A DNA stretch of 31,333 nucleotides from JACXVD01 sp020446665 (GTDB lineage: Bacteria; Pseudomonadota; Alphaproteobacteria; Sphingomonadales; Sphingomonadaceae). Positions 23,515-31,333 of the stretch are shown here, piece after piece. Position 1 is the stretch's first letter; every line of letters begins with the position of its first letter. The notes beneath the pieces were generated by a model. The model ran no database searches. It saw only the letters and a program-made list of their open reading frames with translations, and was not told where the DNA came from. The stretch is taken from the NCBI GenBank assembly GCA_041396905.1, contig JAWKXQ010000022.1, forward strand, positions 1 to 31,333. The letters run 5' to 3'. The position numbers were made by a program, and so were the translations under genes.

Positions 23515-24375
23515 TCAGGCTGCTTTCTTCTTTTTCTTCTGGTCCGCCCAGATCTGCTGCTTGGCGATATAGGCCAGGATGGTCGCGAACAGCAGGAAGC
23601 CGAGCACCGGCCAGCCTGTCTGCTTGCGCTTCACCAGCCTGGGTTCTGCGGTCCATGTCAGGAAAGCGGCCACGTCCTTGGCCATCTGGTCGATGGTCGG
23701 CCCGGGGTTGCCTTCTGCATAGGTGACCTGGCCATCCGCACTCAGCGGCGGAGCCATCGCGAGATTGAGGTTCGCGAAATAGGGGTTGTAATGCAGACCC
23801 GGCCCAGTCTTGGAATCCGGGAATTTCTTGACCAACTCAGCAGGCTGTTCCTGATAACCGGTCAGCAGCGAATAGACATAGGCAGTGCCATGATGGCGAG
23901 CCTTGGTCATCAGCGACAGGTCCGGCGGAACCGCATTGTTGTTGGCCGCGCGCGCTGCCACCGCATTGGGGTAAGGCGACGGGAAGTAATCCGTCGGCGA
24001 ACCGGGAACGCTGGTGGCTTCACCAGTGACCGGGTCAATGCCGGGCACGTTGAAGGTGGCTGCAATCGCCTTCACCTGATCTTCGTTGTAGCCAATCTGC
24101 TCAAGATCGCGGAACGCGACATAGTTCAGGCTGTGACAGGCAGCGCAAACTTCCTTGTAAACCTGAAAGCCGCGCTGCAGCTGGGCATTGTCCCACTTGC
24201 CAAAGGCGCCGTCGAAGCTGAATTCGACATGTTTGGGCGTCAGGTGGAACTCGTGCTCTGCCGTGGCAGGCTTGAGTTCGCCGTCCGAAATGACCGTGCT
24301 CGCACCAACGATGAAGGCCCAGAGGACCGCCACCGAGAAGAACAGGCCAGCGAGAATTCCGATGATGCGAACCAT
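23515..24375 (-). CDS. petC: Cytochrome c1 of the bc1 complex
   Basis: This 286-residue protein has an N-terminal signal/anchor segment (about residues 1-25). The haem-binding motif CAACH is at 77-81, continuing as SLNYVAFRDL. The sixth-ligand region is MAPPLSADG (about 200-208), and a C-terminal membrane anchor (about 258-275) ends in a lysine run. Cytochrome c1 receives electrons from the Rieske protein and passes them to a soluble or membrane cytochrome c in the periplasm. It is the third gene of the Rieske-cytochrome b-c1 operon, 28 bases after cytochrome b, and ends at a strong terminator. No sign of damage. Confidence 0.95.
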   Translation of the reverse strand: MVRIIGILAGLFFSVAVLWAFIVGASTVISDGELKPATAEHEFHLTPKHVEFSFDGAFGKWDNAQLQRGFQVYKEVCAACHSLNYVAFRDLEQIGYNEDQVKAIAATFNVPGIDPVTGEATSVPGSPTDYFPSPYPNAVAARAANNNAVPPDLSLMTKARHHGTAYVYSLLTGYQEQPAELVKKFPDSKTGPGLHYNPYFANLNLAMAPPLSADGQVTYAEGNPGPTIDQMAKDVAAFLTWTAEPRLVKRKQTGWPVLGFLLFATILAYIAKQQIWADQKKKKKAA

Positions 24376-24403
24376 GGGTGTGTCTTTCTCTTAGTCCTGT
24401 TGC

Positions 24404-25687
24404 TTATTCGGCCGGAGCCAGAGTGGCTTCTTCATCTTCACCCAGCACTGCTTCCGTGATGGAATAGGGCAGCGGCTCAGGCTTCTCGATCGAGGAGATG
24501 ATCGGGAGAATGATGAGGAAATGGATGAAATAATAGGCGGTGAAGATCTGACTGATCATCACATAGGGTTCTTCCGCCGGGGCACCGCCGCAATAGAACA
24601 GCACGGCCATGGTCGGGATCAGGCCAAACCAGAAGAACTTGCGGAACAGCGGGCGATAATGGCCGCTACGCACCGGCGAACGGTCCAGCCAGGGCAGGAA
24701 GAACCACACCAGAATGGCGGCAAACATCGCCAGCACGCCCATCAGCTTAGCCGGGATGAAGAAGAAGTCCGCCGTGAAGGCACGCAGGATCGCGTAGAAC
24801 GGGTAGAAATACCATTCCGGCACGATATGCGCAGGCGTCGAGAGCGGGTTCGCTTCGATATAGTTATCCGGATGACCCAGCGCGTTGGGCATGAAGAATA
24901 CCATCGCGAAATAGGCAATCAGGAACACGCCCAGTCCGAAACCGTCCTTCGCCGTGTAATAGGGATGGAACGGGACGGTATCGCTTTCCTTCTTCACTTC
25001 CACGCCGGTCGGGTTGCTCGAACCCGGAATATGCAGCGCCCAGATATGCAGGATAACAACGCCAGCAATCACGAAGGGCAGCAGGAAGTGCAGCGAGAAG
25101 AAGCGGTTCAGCGCGGCATTATCCGGTGCATAACCACCCAGCAGCCAGATCTGCAGCGGCTCACCCACGATCGGGATTGCGCCGAACAGGCCGGTAATCA
25201 CCTTCGCACCCCAGAAGCTCATCTGGCCCCAGGGCAGCACATAGCCCATGAAGGCAGTGGCCATCATCAGCAGGAAGATCACCACGCCCAGGATCCAGAT
25301 CATTTCGCGCGGCGCCTTGTACGAAGAGTAGAAGAAGCCGCGGAAAATGTGGAAATAGACCACGATGAAGAAGAAGCTTGCGCCGTTAGCGTGAGCATAG
25401 CGCATCAGCCAGCCCCAGTTCACATCGCGCATGATATGCTCGACCGAGCTGAAGGCCACGGCATCATTGGCCGCATAATGCATCGCCAGAATGACGCCGG
25501 TGACGATCTGCAGCACAAGGCAGAAACCGGCGAGCACGCCGAAGTTCCACATATAGCTGAGATTGCGGGGAACCGGATAGCCAGCGCCAATCGCATTATA
25601 GACGAGGCGCGGCATGGGAAGCTTCTCGTCGAGAAACTTCATCAGCGGATTGGTCGGAGTATATTCCTTGGCCCAGGGGAAGCTCAT
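24404..25687 (-). CDS. petB: Cytochrome b of the bc1 complex
   Basis: This 427-residue protein has eight membrane helices. The two pairs of haem-ligand histidines are spaced 14 residues apart in each pair: HANGASFFFIVVYFH in helix B region and HFLLPFVIAGVVILH in helix D region. The quinol-site PEWY motif is in HIVPEWYFYPFYAILRA. This is the full-length (not split b6/IV) form typical of proteobacteria. It oxidises quinol and moves electrons through two b haems across the inner membrane. It lies 14 bases after the Rieske gene and 28 before cytochrome c1, a single operon. Confidence 0.96.
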   Translation of the reverse strand: MSFPWAKEYTPTNPLMKFLDEKLPMPRLVYNAIGAGYPVPRNLSYMWNFGVLAGFCLVLQIVTGVILAMHYAANDAVAFSSVEHIMRDVNWGWLMRYAHANGASFFFIVVYFHIFRGFFYSSYKAPREMIWILGVVIFLLMMATAFMGYVLPWGQMSFWGAKVITGLFGAIPIVGEPLQIWLLGGYAPDNAALNRFFSLHFLLPFVIAGVVILHIWALHIPGSSNPTGVEVKKESDTVPFHPYYTAKDGFGLGVFLIAYFAMVFFMPNALGHPDNYIEANPLSTPAHIVPEWYFYPFYAILRAFTADFFFIPAKLMGVLAMFAAILVWFFLPWLDRSPVRSGHYRPLFRKFFWFGLIPTMAVLFYCGGAPAEEPYVMISQIFTAYYFIHFLIILPIISSIEKPEPLPYSITEAVLGEDEEATLAPAE

Positions 25688-25701
25688 CGTTCTCTCTTTC
25701 C

Positions 25702-26274
25702 TCAGCCGACGCGAATGACGGAATCAGTGATGAAGGCGTATTCCGGCACTTCAAGGTTCAGCGGCGCCGGACCTTTGCGGATACGGCCTGCCGTGTCGTA
25801 ATGCGACCCATGGCAGGGACAGAAATAGCCGCCAAATTCGCCCTTGTTCTCACCTTCGGCAGCGCCCAGCGGTACGCAGCCGAGATGGGTGCAGACGCCC
25901 ATGGTGACGAGAAGGTCTTCATGGCCTTCCAGCGTACGCTCGGCCAGCGTCTGCGGATCACGCAGGCCACCAGCATCCACTGCATTCGCTTCTTCGATTT
26001 CCTTCGCCGTCAGGCGACGCACAAACAGCGGCTGCTTGCGGAAGACCGCCTTGATTGCTTGCCCGGATTCGATGCCCGAAACGTCCACTTCAGTGGAGCT
26101 TTCTGCCAGCACATCGGCACTGGGTGCCATCTGGCTGATCAGCGGCAACAGAGTCGCAAGACCGCCGACACCGGCAGCGCTCACTGCCGCTACGTTGATG
26201 AAGTCGCGCCGACGCACACCCTCTTCAGTGCCTTCGGCACTTTCGGGAGTCGCGGTGACAGTGGTTTCAGCCAT
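25702..26274 (-). CDS. petA: Rieske iron-sulfur subunit of the bc1 complex
   Basis: This encodes 190 residues from ATG 26274. An open frame continues upstream to 26457 but those residues are unrelated to the family. The N-terminus has a twin-arginine signal/anchor (VRRRDFINVAAVSA, residues 20-33) that also serves as the single membrane helix. The cluster ligands are in CTHLGC (128-133) and CPCHGSHYD (152-160): Cys128, His130, Cys152 and His155, with Cys133-Cys154 as the structural disulfide. The 2Fe-2S head takes electrons from quinol at cytochrome b and delivers them to cytochrome c1. It is the first gene of the operon. Confidence 0.96.
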   Translation of the reverse strand: MAETTVTATPESAEGTEEGVRRRDFINVAAVSAAGVGGLATLLPLISQMAPSADVLAESSTEVDVSGIESGQAIKAVFRKQPLFVRRLTAKEIEEANAVDAGGLRDPQTLAERTLEGHEDLLVTMGVCTHLGCVPLGAAEGENKGEFGGYFCPCHGSHYDTAGRIRKGPAPLNLEVPEYAFITDSVIRVG

Positions 26275-26496
26275 CAGACCTGCCTTACCTGTAACACTTG
26301 CCTTACCGAACTCTGCCAGAACCGGCAAAATCCGGGGTTTTTCAACCGTACCGCGAGAAGAGAACGCCCCTGTCTGCGGCATTGCCGGACAGCCCCCTCC
26401 AGGCCTGACCAGTGCCGGTTTGGGCGAGCCTGTAAACACAATGAACGGTATTGCCAACCGCCATTTTCGCCTTTTCCGGCGTGTAATGCCCCAAAT
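26275..26496. promoter_or_regulatory. Leader/promoter region of the petABC operon
   Basis: The 222 bases between the YfiH-type gene and petA contain no convincing gene. As the only sizeable gap ahead of the operon, this should hold the petABC promoter and the end of the upstream transcript. I could not assign clear -35/-10 boxes. Confidence 0.4.
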
Positions 26497-27261
26497 TCAG
26501 GGCGACTCATTCGCAATAAGGGAAAACTGCCTGCCATAGGTCGGCTCCCCGGCATGGGTTGCACGGCGAAAGGAAAAGAAACGATCCGGTGCGGCATAGG
26601 TATCAAGTCCCAGCGGCTCAATCCGGCCAACCCCTGCGCGCGCCAGCCGCGCGGCGACATAGGCTTCCAGATCAAATTGCCAGTGACCCGGCTTGCCGAC
26701 CGCGAAGAAGCGCTCATCCTCTTGGGTGAATTGCGCCCGGAAGCCATCATCCACTTCATAGCTGAACTGCGCGATGCAAGGACCGATGGCGGCTGCGATC
26801 CGTTCACGCCGCGCACCCAGTGCGCACATCGCCTCCACCGTATTTTCCGCCACGCCACCATGCGCGCCGCGCCAGCCGGCATGAGCCGCGCCAATCACGC
26901 CAGCTGCGCGGTCAGCCAGCAGGATCGGGGCGCAATCGGCGGTAACAATGCCCAGCACCATTTCCGGTCGGTCGGTCACCAGCGCATCAGCTCTGGGCCG
27001 CGCATCATCGCCCCATGGTTCAAAGACAGCGACGACATCAGGCGAATGCACCTGGTAACAGGCGACCAGCTGCGCGCCGGGTGCCACCGCTTCGACAGCG
27101 CGGCGGCGGTTATCGATGATCGAATCGACATTGTCGTCGGCCCCGATGCCAACATTGAGCCCTGCGACCAGTCCGGTCGAAACCCCGCCTCGGCGACCAA
27201 GAAAGCCGTGCGGAATACCCTCCAGAACCGCAGCGCGACTAACTTCGACCGGCTCAGCCAA
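26497..27261 (-). CDS. pgeF: YfiH/PgeF laccase-domain (DUF152) protein
   Basis: This 254-residue protein of the YfiH family carries the zinc-site motifs QVHSPDVV (His), VTADCAPILLAD (Cys) and AAHAGWRGAHGG (His), followed by AIGPCI. Family members have been described as peptidoglycan-editing factors, polyphenol oxidases and purine nucleoside phosphorylases, so the exact activity here is uncertain. Length and motif order are normal. Its start overlaps the pepN stop by 8 bases on the same strand, which suggests translational coupling. Cytoplasmic: no signal peptide. Confidence 0.9.
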   Translation of the reverse strand: MAEPVEVSRAAVLEGIPHGFLGRRGGVSTGLVAGLNVGIGADDNVDSIIDNRRRAVEAVAPGAQLVACYQVHSPDVVAVFEPWGDDARPRADALVTDRPEMVLGIVTADCAPILLADRAAGVIGAAHAGWRGAHGGVAENTVEAMCALGARRERIAAAIGPCIAQFSYEVDDGFRAQFTQEDERFFAVGKPGHWQFDLEAYVAARLARAGVGRIEPLGLDTYAAPDRFFSFRRATHAGEPTYGRQFSLIANESP

Positions 27262-29920
27262 GGCTGCGACTCACCTGTTCGAATGTATCGCGTGACAGGC
27301 TGGGCGCAGCAGCAATCCGTTCCAGCTCACCGCGCATCAGCGCCGCCCGGTCCGGTTCGACCCGGCGCCAGCGCCCCAGCGGCGGGACAAAGCGCGCCGC
27401 CGTCTGCGCATTGATCGGATCAAGCGCAAGGATCAGGTCGGCAACCATCCGGTAGCCAGCGCCATCCGCCGCGTGGAATGCATGGGGGTTGCCTGCGAAA
27501 GCCATGTAGAGCGAGCGCACCCGGTTCGGATTGCGCAGCGTGAAATCGGCATGTTTGGCAAGCGCCTGCACATGCTCCAGCGCGTGCGGGTGGAGGCTGG
27601 ATGCCTGCAGCGCAAACCACTTGTCCACCACCAGATCATTACCGCGATACCGGTTATAGAAGTCGAGCAACCGCGCGGTGCGTTCCACGCTATCTAGCCC
27701 GGTCAGCACCATCAGCGCGCCCTGCCGGTCCGTCATATTATCCGCCGCATCATATTGCGCTGCTGCCATTTCCGCTGCCAGCCCCGGATTGCCTGCTGCG
27801 AGATAGACCAGCGCCTGCGTCTTGACCTTACGTGCGCCCTTAGCCTCTGCGTCGAGGCTGAAGTCCACCACGCTGGCCCGCTCATGCATGGCGACCAGCT
27901 CCGCCTGGAGCGCATGGCCCAGACGGGCCTTCAGCGCCTCGCGTTCGGCATGGATGCGGCCGGGATCGGCGACCAGCAATTGCTCCGCCAGATAGGACTG
28001 GCTGGGCAGGATCATCAGCTCTCCGCGCATCAGATCATCCAGCGCATCATCCGCCAGCACTGCCTGCAGCGCGCCTGCAATTGCTGCCTCCCCGGCTGCG
28101 CGTTCACCCTCGTCCAGCCCTTCGCCAACCGCCGCGACGAGATGCGAGACAACCAGTTCCTGCATCGCTTCATAGCGAGCAAAGGGATCATCATCCTTGG
28201 CCGCAAGGAATACGAGATCGTCGCGAGGCACATGGCGCTCGATCGTGACCGGCGCGGAAAAGCCCCGATTGATCGAAAGGACAGGTGCTTCGGCAAAACC
28301 ATCGAAGTCGAATGTCGATTCGACGCTGTCGAGAACCACCAATTGCTCCCCGCCATGGCTGCCGGTGGCGCGATCAAACAGGGCGATCCGCAGCGGGATC
28401 GGCATGGCCTGCTTGACGGGCTGACCCGGTGTTGGCGGGACATGCTGCTTCAGCCGCAGCGTTGCTTTGTTGCCCGAATGGTCCAGCGAAACCTCGACCT
28501 TGGGTGTGCCTGCCTGCGAATACCACAGGCGGAACTGGGCGAGATCCATGCCCGTGCCATCCTCGATGGCCTTGACGAAATCCTCGCAGGTTGCCGCTTC
28601 GCCATCGTGGCGGTCAAAATAGAGGTCGGTGCCCTTACGAAAGGCTTCCGGCCCGCACATGGTCCGCATCATGCGGATCACTTCGGCCCCCTTGTTATAG
28701 ACGGTCGCGGTGTAGAAGTTGCTGATTTCCTGATAGGAATCGGGCCGTATCGGATGGGCCAGCGGGCCGCTGTCTTCCGGGAACTGCACTCCACGCAACA
28801 CGCGCACATCCTCGATCCGCTTGACCGGTTCGCTGCCCATGTCCTGGCTGAACAGCTGGTCACGCAGCACCGTGAAGCCTTCCTTCAGGCTCAGCTGGAA
28901 CCAGTCGCGGCACGTAATCCGGTTGCCCGACCAGTTGTGAAAATATTCATGCGCAATCACCCCTTCGACCGCGTCGAAATCGCCATCGGTCGCGGTGTCA
29001 GGGTCAGCCAGAACATATTTGGTGTTGAAGACGTTGAGCCCCTTGTTCTCCATCGCGCCCATGTTGAAATCGGACACGGCAACGATGTTGAACAGGTCGA
29101 GATCATATTCCCGACCGAACACCTCTTCGTCCCACTTCATGCTGCGCTTGAGCGATTCCATCGCATGGCCGGTCCGCTCCAGATCGCCTGCGCGGACGTA
29201 GATATTCAGCGCGACTTCGCGGCCAGACATGGTAGTGAAGCCGTCGCTGTTGGCAACCAGATCACCCGCCACCAGAGCATAGAGATAGGACGGCTTGGGC
29301 CAGGGATCATGCCACTGCGCCCAATGGGTGCCGTCTCCCCCGTCCCCTTCCGCCACCAGATTGCCGTTGGAAAGCAGCACGGGGAACTGCGCGCGGTCTC
29401 CTGCCATGCGGACCTGATAGATGGACAGCACGTCAGGCCGGTCAGGGAAGAAAGTGATCCGCCGGAACCCTTCCGCCTCGCATTGGGTGCAGAGCATCCC
29501 GCCCGACGCATACAGGCCCATCAGCTGGCTGTTGGCCGAAGGGTTGATTTCCGTGACCACGCCCACTTCGTGGCTGTCCCCCGGCAGCAGGATGACCAGC
29601 TGCGGCCCATCCATATGCCAGCTGGCCGCAGGCATACCGTCAACCGTCACATTGAGCGGGGTCAGACCGTCACCATCAAGCCGAAGCTCGGAAGCGGTCT
29701 GCGCGGCTGGATTGCGCCGGACAGCCAGCCGCGCTGTCACCTGCGTCCGCTCCAGCCCGAGATCGAAATCGAGCGCCACTTCCGGAACCAGCCACGGGAA
29801 TGGCGTGTAGTCCTCGCGCCGGATCAGCGGCGGTTCCTTGGGCTTAACGGCAGCATCCGCCATTTCGGGCGCCATTTCGGGGTTGCCGTCGGGGTTCGAA
29901 GGAGTGCGGTTAATATCCAT
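27254..29920 (-). CDS. pepN: Aminopeptidase N (M1 zinc metallopeptidase)
   Basis: This 888-residue protein is full length for bacterial PepN. The exopeptidase motif GAMEN is at 288-292. The zinc site is HEYFH (His324, Glu325, His328) with Glu347 in LKEGFTV. The region after about 550 contains the Ig-like linker and the all-helical C-terminal domain (DUF3458 type). PepN removes N-terminal amino acids from peptides in the cytoplasm and is a major peptide-recycling enzyme. The N-terminal 30 residues are Pro/Asp-rich and have no signal peptide. It precedes and overlaps the pgeF gene by 8 bases. Well conserved, nothing unusual. Confidence 0.96.
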   Translation of the reverse strand: MDINRTPSNPDGNPEMAPEMADAAVKPKEPPLIRREDYTPFPWLVPEVALDFDLGLERTQVTARLAVRRNPAAQTASELRLDGDGLTPLNVTVDGMPAASWHMDGPQLVILLPGDSHEVGVVTEINPSANSQLMGLYASGGMLCTQCEAEGFRRITFFPDRPDVLSIYQVRMAGDRAQFPVLLSNGNLVAEGDGGDGTHWAQWHDPWPKPSYLYALVAGDLVANSDGFTTMSGREVALNIYVRAGDLERTGHAMESLKRSMKWDEEVFGREYDLDLFNIVAVSDFNMGAMENKGLNVFNTKYVLADPDTATDGDFDAVEGVIAHEYFHNWSGNRITCRDWFQLSLKEGFTVLRDQLFSQDMGSEPVKRIEDVRVLRGVQFPEDSGPLAHPIRPDSYQEISNFYTATVYNKGAEVIRMMRTMCGPEAFRKGTDLYFDRHDGEAATCEDFVKAIEDGTGMDLAQFRLWYSQAGTPKVEVSLDHSGNKATLRLKQHVPPTPGQPVKQAMPIPLRIALFDRATGSHGGEQLVVLDSVESTFDFDGFAEAPVLSINRGFSAPVTIERHVPRDDLVFLAAKDDDPFARYEAMQELVVSHLVAAVGEGLDEGERAAGEAAIAGALQAVLADDALDDLMRGELMILPSQSYLAEQLLVADPGRIHAEREALKARLGHALQAELVAMHERASVVDFSLDAEAKGARKVKTQALVYLAAGNPGLAAEMAAAQYDAADNMTDRQGALMVLTGLDSVERTARLLDFYNRYRGNDLVVDKWFALQASSLHPHALEHVQALAKHADFTLRNPNRVRSLYMAFAGNPHAFHAADGAGYRMVADLILALDPINAQTAARFVPPLGRWRRVEPDRAALMRGELERIAAAPSLSRDTFEQVSRSLG

Positions 29921-29973
29921 GATCTGAGGCTCTACTCGCTTTCACTCTGCGGTCCAGCGGTTACAACGCGCAT

Positions 29974-31218
29974 TCACCAGCTGGCCGGAAGCTCCTTGAG
30001 GCCGCGCAGCACGAAGGTCGGCCGCCACTTCGGATTTTCCACGTCGTCGATGCGCAGATTCGGAATCCGGCGCAGCAGCGTCGTGAGCGCGACCTCGGCT
30101 TCGAGCCGCGCGAGCTGCGCGCCGAGGCAGAAGTGAATACCACCGCCGAACGACAGCGGCCGCACGTTCGGCCGCGTGATGTCGAGCCGATCCGGATGAT
30201 CGGGATAGACAGCCGGATCGTGATTGGCCGAGCCGAGCAGACACATCACGTTGTCGCCCTGCGGAATTTTCACGCCGCCGATCTCGACATCCTCCATCGC
30301 GACGTGGTAGGTGAGCTGCACCGAGGAGTCGTAGCGCAGGAATTCCTCGATCGCGTTCGGCATCAGCGACAGGTTGGACTTCAGCAGTTCGAGCTGGTCC
30401 GGATTGCGATGCAGCGCCAGCAGCGCATTGCCGATCAGGTTCACCGTGGTCTCGTGACCCGCGCCGAACAGCAGGATGATGTTCGCGGTCAGCTCTTCGT
30501 TGCTGAGCTTGCTGCCGGCCTCTTCCGCCTGAACCAGTTGAGTCGTCAGGTCGTCGCCCGGCTCGCGGCGGCGCAGATCGAACAGCCGCTGGAAATAGGC
30601 TTCGGAATTGGCGTGCGCGGCATTGGCCTCGTCGATCTCGGCGCGCGACAGCGGCACCGGATCGAGCAGACGGCCGCCGGTGCGCTCGCGCTTGAAGAAG
30701 ATTTCGCGATCCGTCTCCGGAATGCCGAGCATGTCGCAGATGACGATGACTGGCAGGCGGAACGCGAAGTCCGAGATCAGGTCCATGCGGCCCTGCCCGA
30801 TCACCCGGTCGATCGAGTCGTCGACGATCGCCTGGATCTTCGGACGCATGTCCTCGACGCGGCGCGCCGTGAACGCCTTGACGACAAGGCCGCGCAGGCG
30901 GGTGTGGTCGGGCGGATCCTGCGTCAGCATCCAGCGGCCCATCGCGCGATAAACAGGCTCGTTCAGCGCTTCCGGCCAGCGGCGCGTGATGCGGGTGACG
31001 TAATCCTTGCCGAACCGCTTGTCGCGCAGCACCAGCGCCGCGTCGGCATTGCGGCTGACGAGATAGCCGTTCAGCGCCGGCAGATGCAGCACCGGCGCGT
31101 GCGTGCGCAGCTTGTCGTAGGAGGGATAGGGATCGCGGATGAAGTCCGGAGACAGCGGGTTGAACAGCGGCTGGGCGCTTGCCGTCTGGGTTGTAGCCCC
31201 TTGCAACTGCTCGTTCAT
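29974..31218 (-). CDS. Soluble cytochrome P450
   Basis: This encodes 414 residues from ATG 31218, supported by AGGGAGA a few bases upstream; the open frame extends to 31302 but that part is not P450-like. Signatures in order are the I-helix FGAGHETT (251-258), ExxR at 292-295 (EEFLR) and the haem loop FGGGIHFCLG with Cys364. It is a class I bacterial P450 that needs a ferredoxin and reductase, neither of which is in the window. The substrate is unknown. It lies 53 bases upstream of pepN, with no functional link. Its codon choice looks richer in G/C third positions than the neighbouring pepN and pet genes, so acquisition by transfer is possible but not measured. Confidence 0.93.
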   Translation of the reverse strand: MNEQLQGATTQTASAQPLFNPLSPDFIRDPYPSYDKLRTHAPVLHLPALNGYLVSRNADAALVLRDKRFGKDYVTRITRRWPEALNEPVYRAMGRWMLTQDPPDHTRLRGLVVKAFTARRVEDMRPKIQAIVDDSIDRVIGQGRMDLISDFAFRLPVIVICDMLGIPETDREIFFKRERTGGRLLDPVPLSRAEIDEANAAHANSEAYFQRLFDLRRREPGDDLTTQLVQAEEAGSKLSNEELTANIILLFGAGHETTVNLIGNALLALHRNPDQLELLKSNLSLMPNAIEEFLRYDSSVQLTYHVAMEDVEIGGVKIPQGDNVMCLLGSANHDPAVYPDHPDRLDITRPNVRPLSFGGGIHFCLGAQLARLEAEVALTTLLRRIPNLRIDDVENPKWRPTFVLRGLKELPASW

Positions 31219-31333
31219 GAATGTCTCCCTGAAAATAGTTAATGCGATCACGCCGCGTTTGGCTGCCGTTTTACGCGATCCCGGACCGGAAGCACAAGAC
31301 AATTATACCTGCATTCCCCAAGTGGCGTGGCGT

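Noticed and set aside
24521..25801. Long plus-strand open frame of 426 residues opposite cytochrome b
   Set aside because: Shadow of petB: His/Glu/Arg-rich low-complexity product with no domain, fully antisense to a well-supported gene.
26275..26457. 61-residue N-terminal extension of the Rieske protein
   Set aside because: Residues are unrelated to the family and precede the normal N-terminus with its twin-arginine anchor; the start at 26274 is the usual one.
27755..30136. Plus-strand open frame of 793 residues opposite pepN
   Set aside because: Antisense shadow caused by high GC and codon bias in pepN; no start signal or domain.

Overview
The window looks like chromosomal DNA of a Sphingomonadales alphaproteobacterium, most likely an Erythrobacteraceae-type genome. 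This rests on the TonB-receptor-rich gene style, moderately high GC, the petABC order (Rieske, cytochrome b, cytochrome c1) and the way the proteins read. No 16S or other decisive marker is present, so this is inference.

Layout. 1-177 is the 3' end of dinB (DNA polymerase IV), followed by a small exported protein. Positions 638-3713 hold a minus-strand group: a PhoX/DUF839 Tat lipoprotein, a degenerate GDT1/TMEM165-like membrane protein, 6-phosphogluconolactonase and a Nudix hydrolase. Positions 3812-5409 are a decayed patch. It holds the C-terminal stub of an aldehyde dehydrogenase and a FucP/GluP-type sugar transporter that carries both an in-frame amber stop and an apparent loss of its second membrane helix.

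Positions 5940-17396 hold the most interesting locus. It contains a secreted CapA-type protein, a DadA-type D-amino-acid dehydrogenase, a dicarboxylate/amino-acid:cation symporter, an exported N-acyl-D-amino-acid deacylase lipoprotein, an M14 zinc carboxypeptidase lipoprotein, a large TonB-dependent receptor and a LysR regulator. Receptor, peptidase, deacylase and symporter form a tight minus-strand run with overlapping ends. dadA converges on the symporter. I read this as a route for capturing D-amino-acid-containing or gamma-linked peptides or N-acyl-D-amino acids: outer-membrane uptake, periplasmic cleavage, import, and oxidation to the keto acid.

Positions 17690-20299 are a small integrated element next to a tRNA-Gly(TCC) gene. 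It has an intact P4-type tyrosine integrase and three short, translationally coupled ORFs of unknown function. One of these resembles a ribbon-helix-helix or relaxosome accessory protein. I did not find the distal att copy by eye.

Positions 20352-29920 are ordinary housekeeping genes, all on the minus strand: an OmpA-type lipoprotein, a CPA1 antiporter with a fused cytosolic nucleotide-binding region, apt, the cytochrome bc1 operon, a laccase-domain YfiH/PgeF protein and aminopeptidase N. The window ends with a soluble bacterial cytochrome P450 (29974-31218). Several strong inverted repeats lie between genes. Two stand out: a perfect 15-bp pair that contains both convergent stop codons at 625-656, and a 16-bp pair in front of dadA whose right arm carries a Shine-Dalgarno-like sequence.
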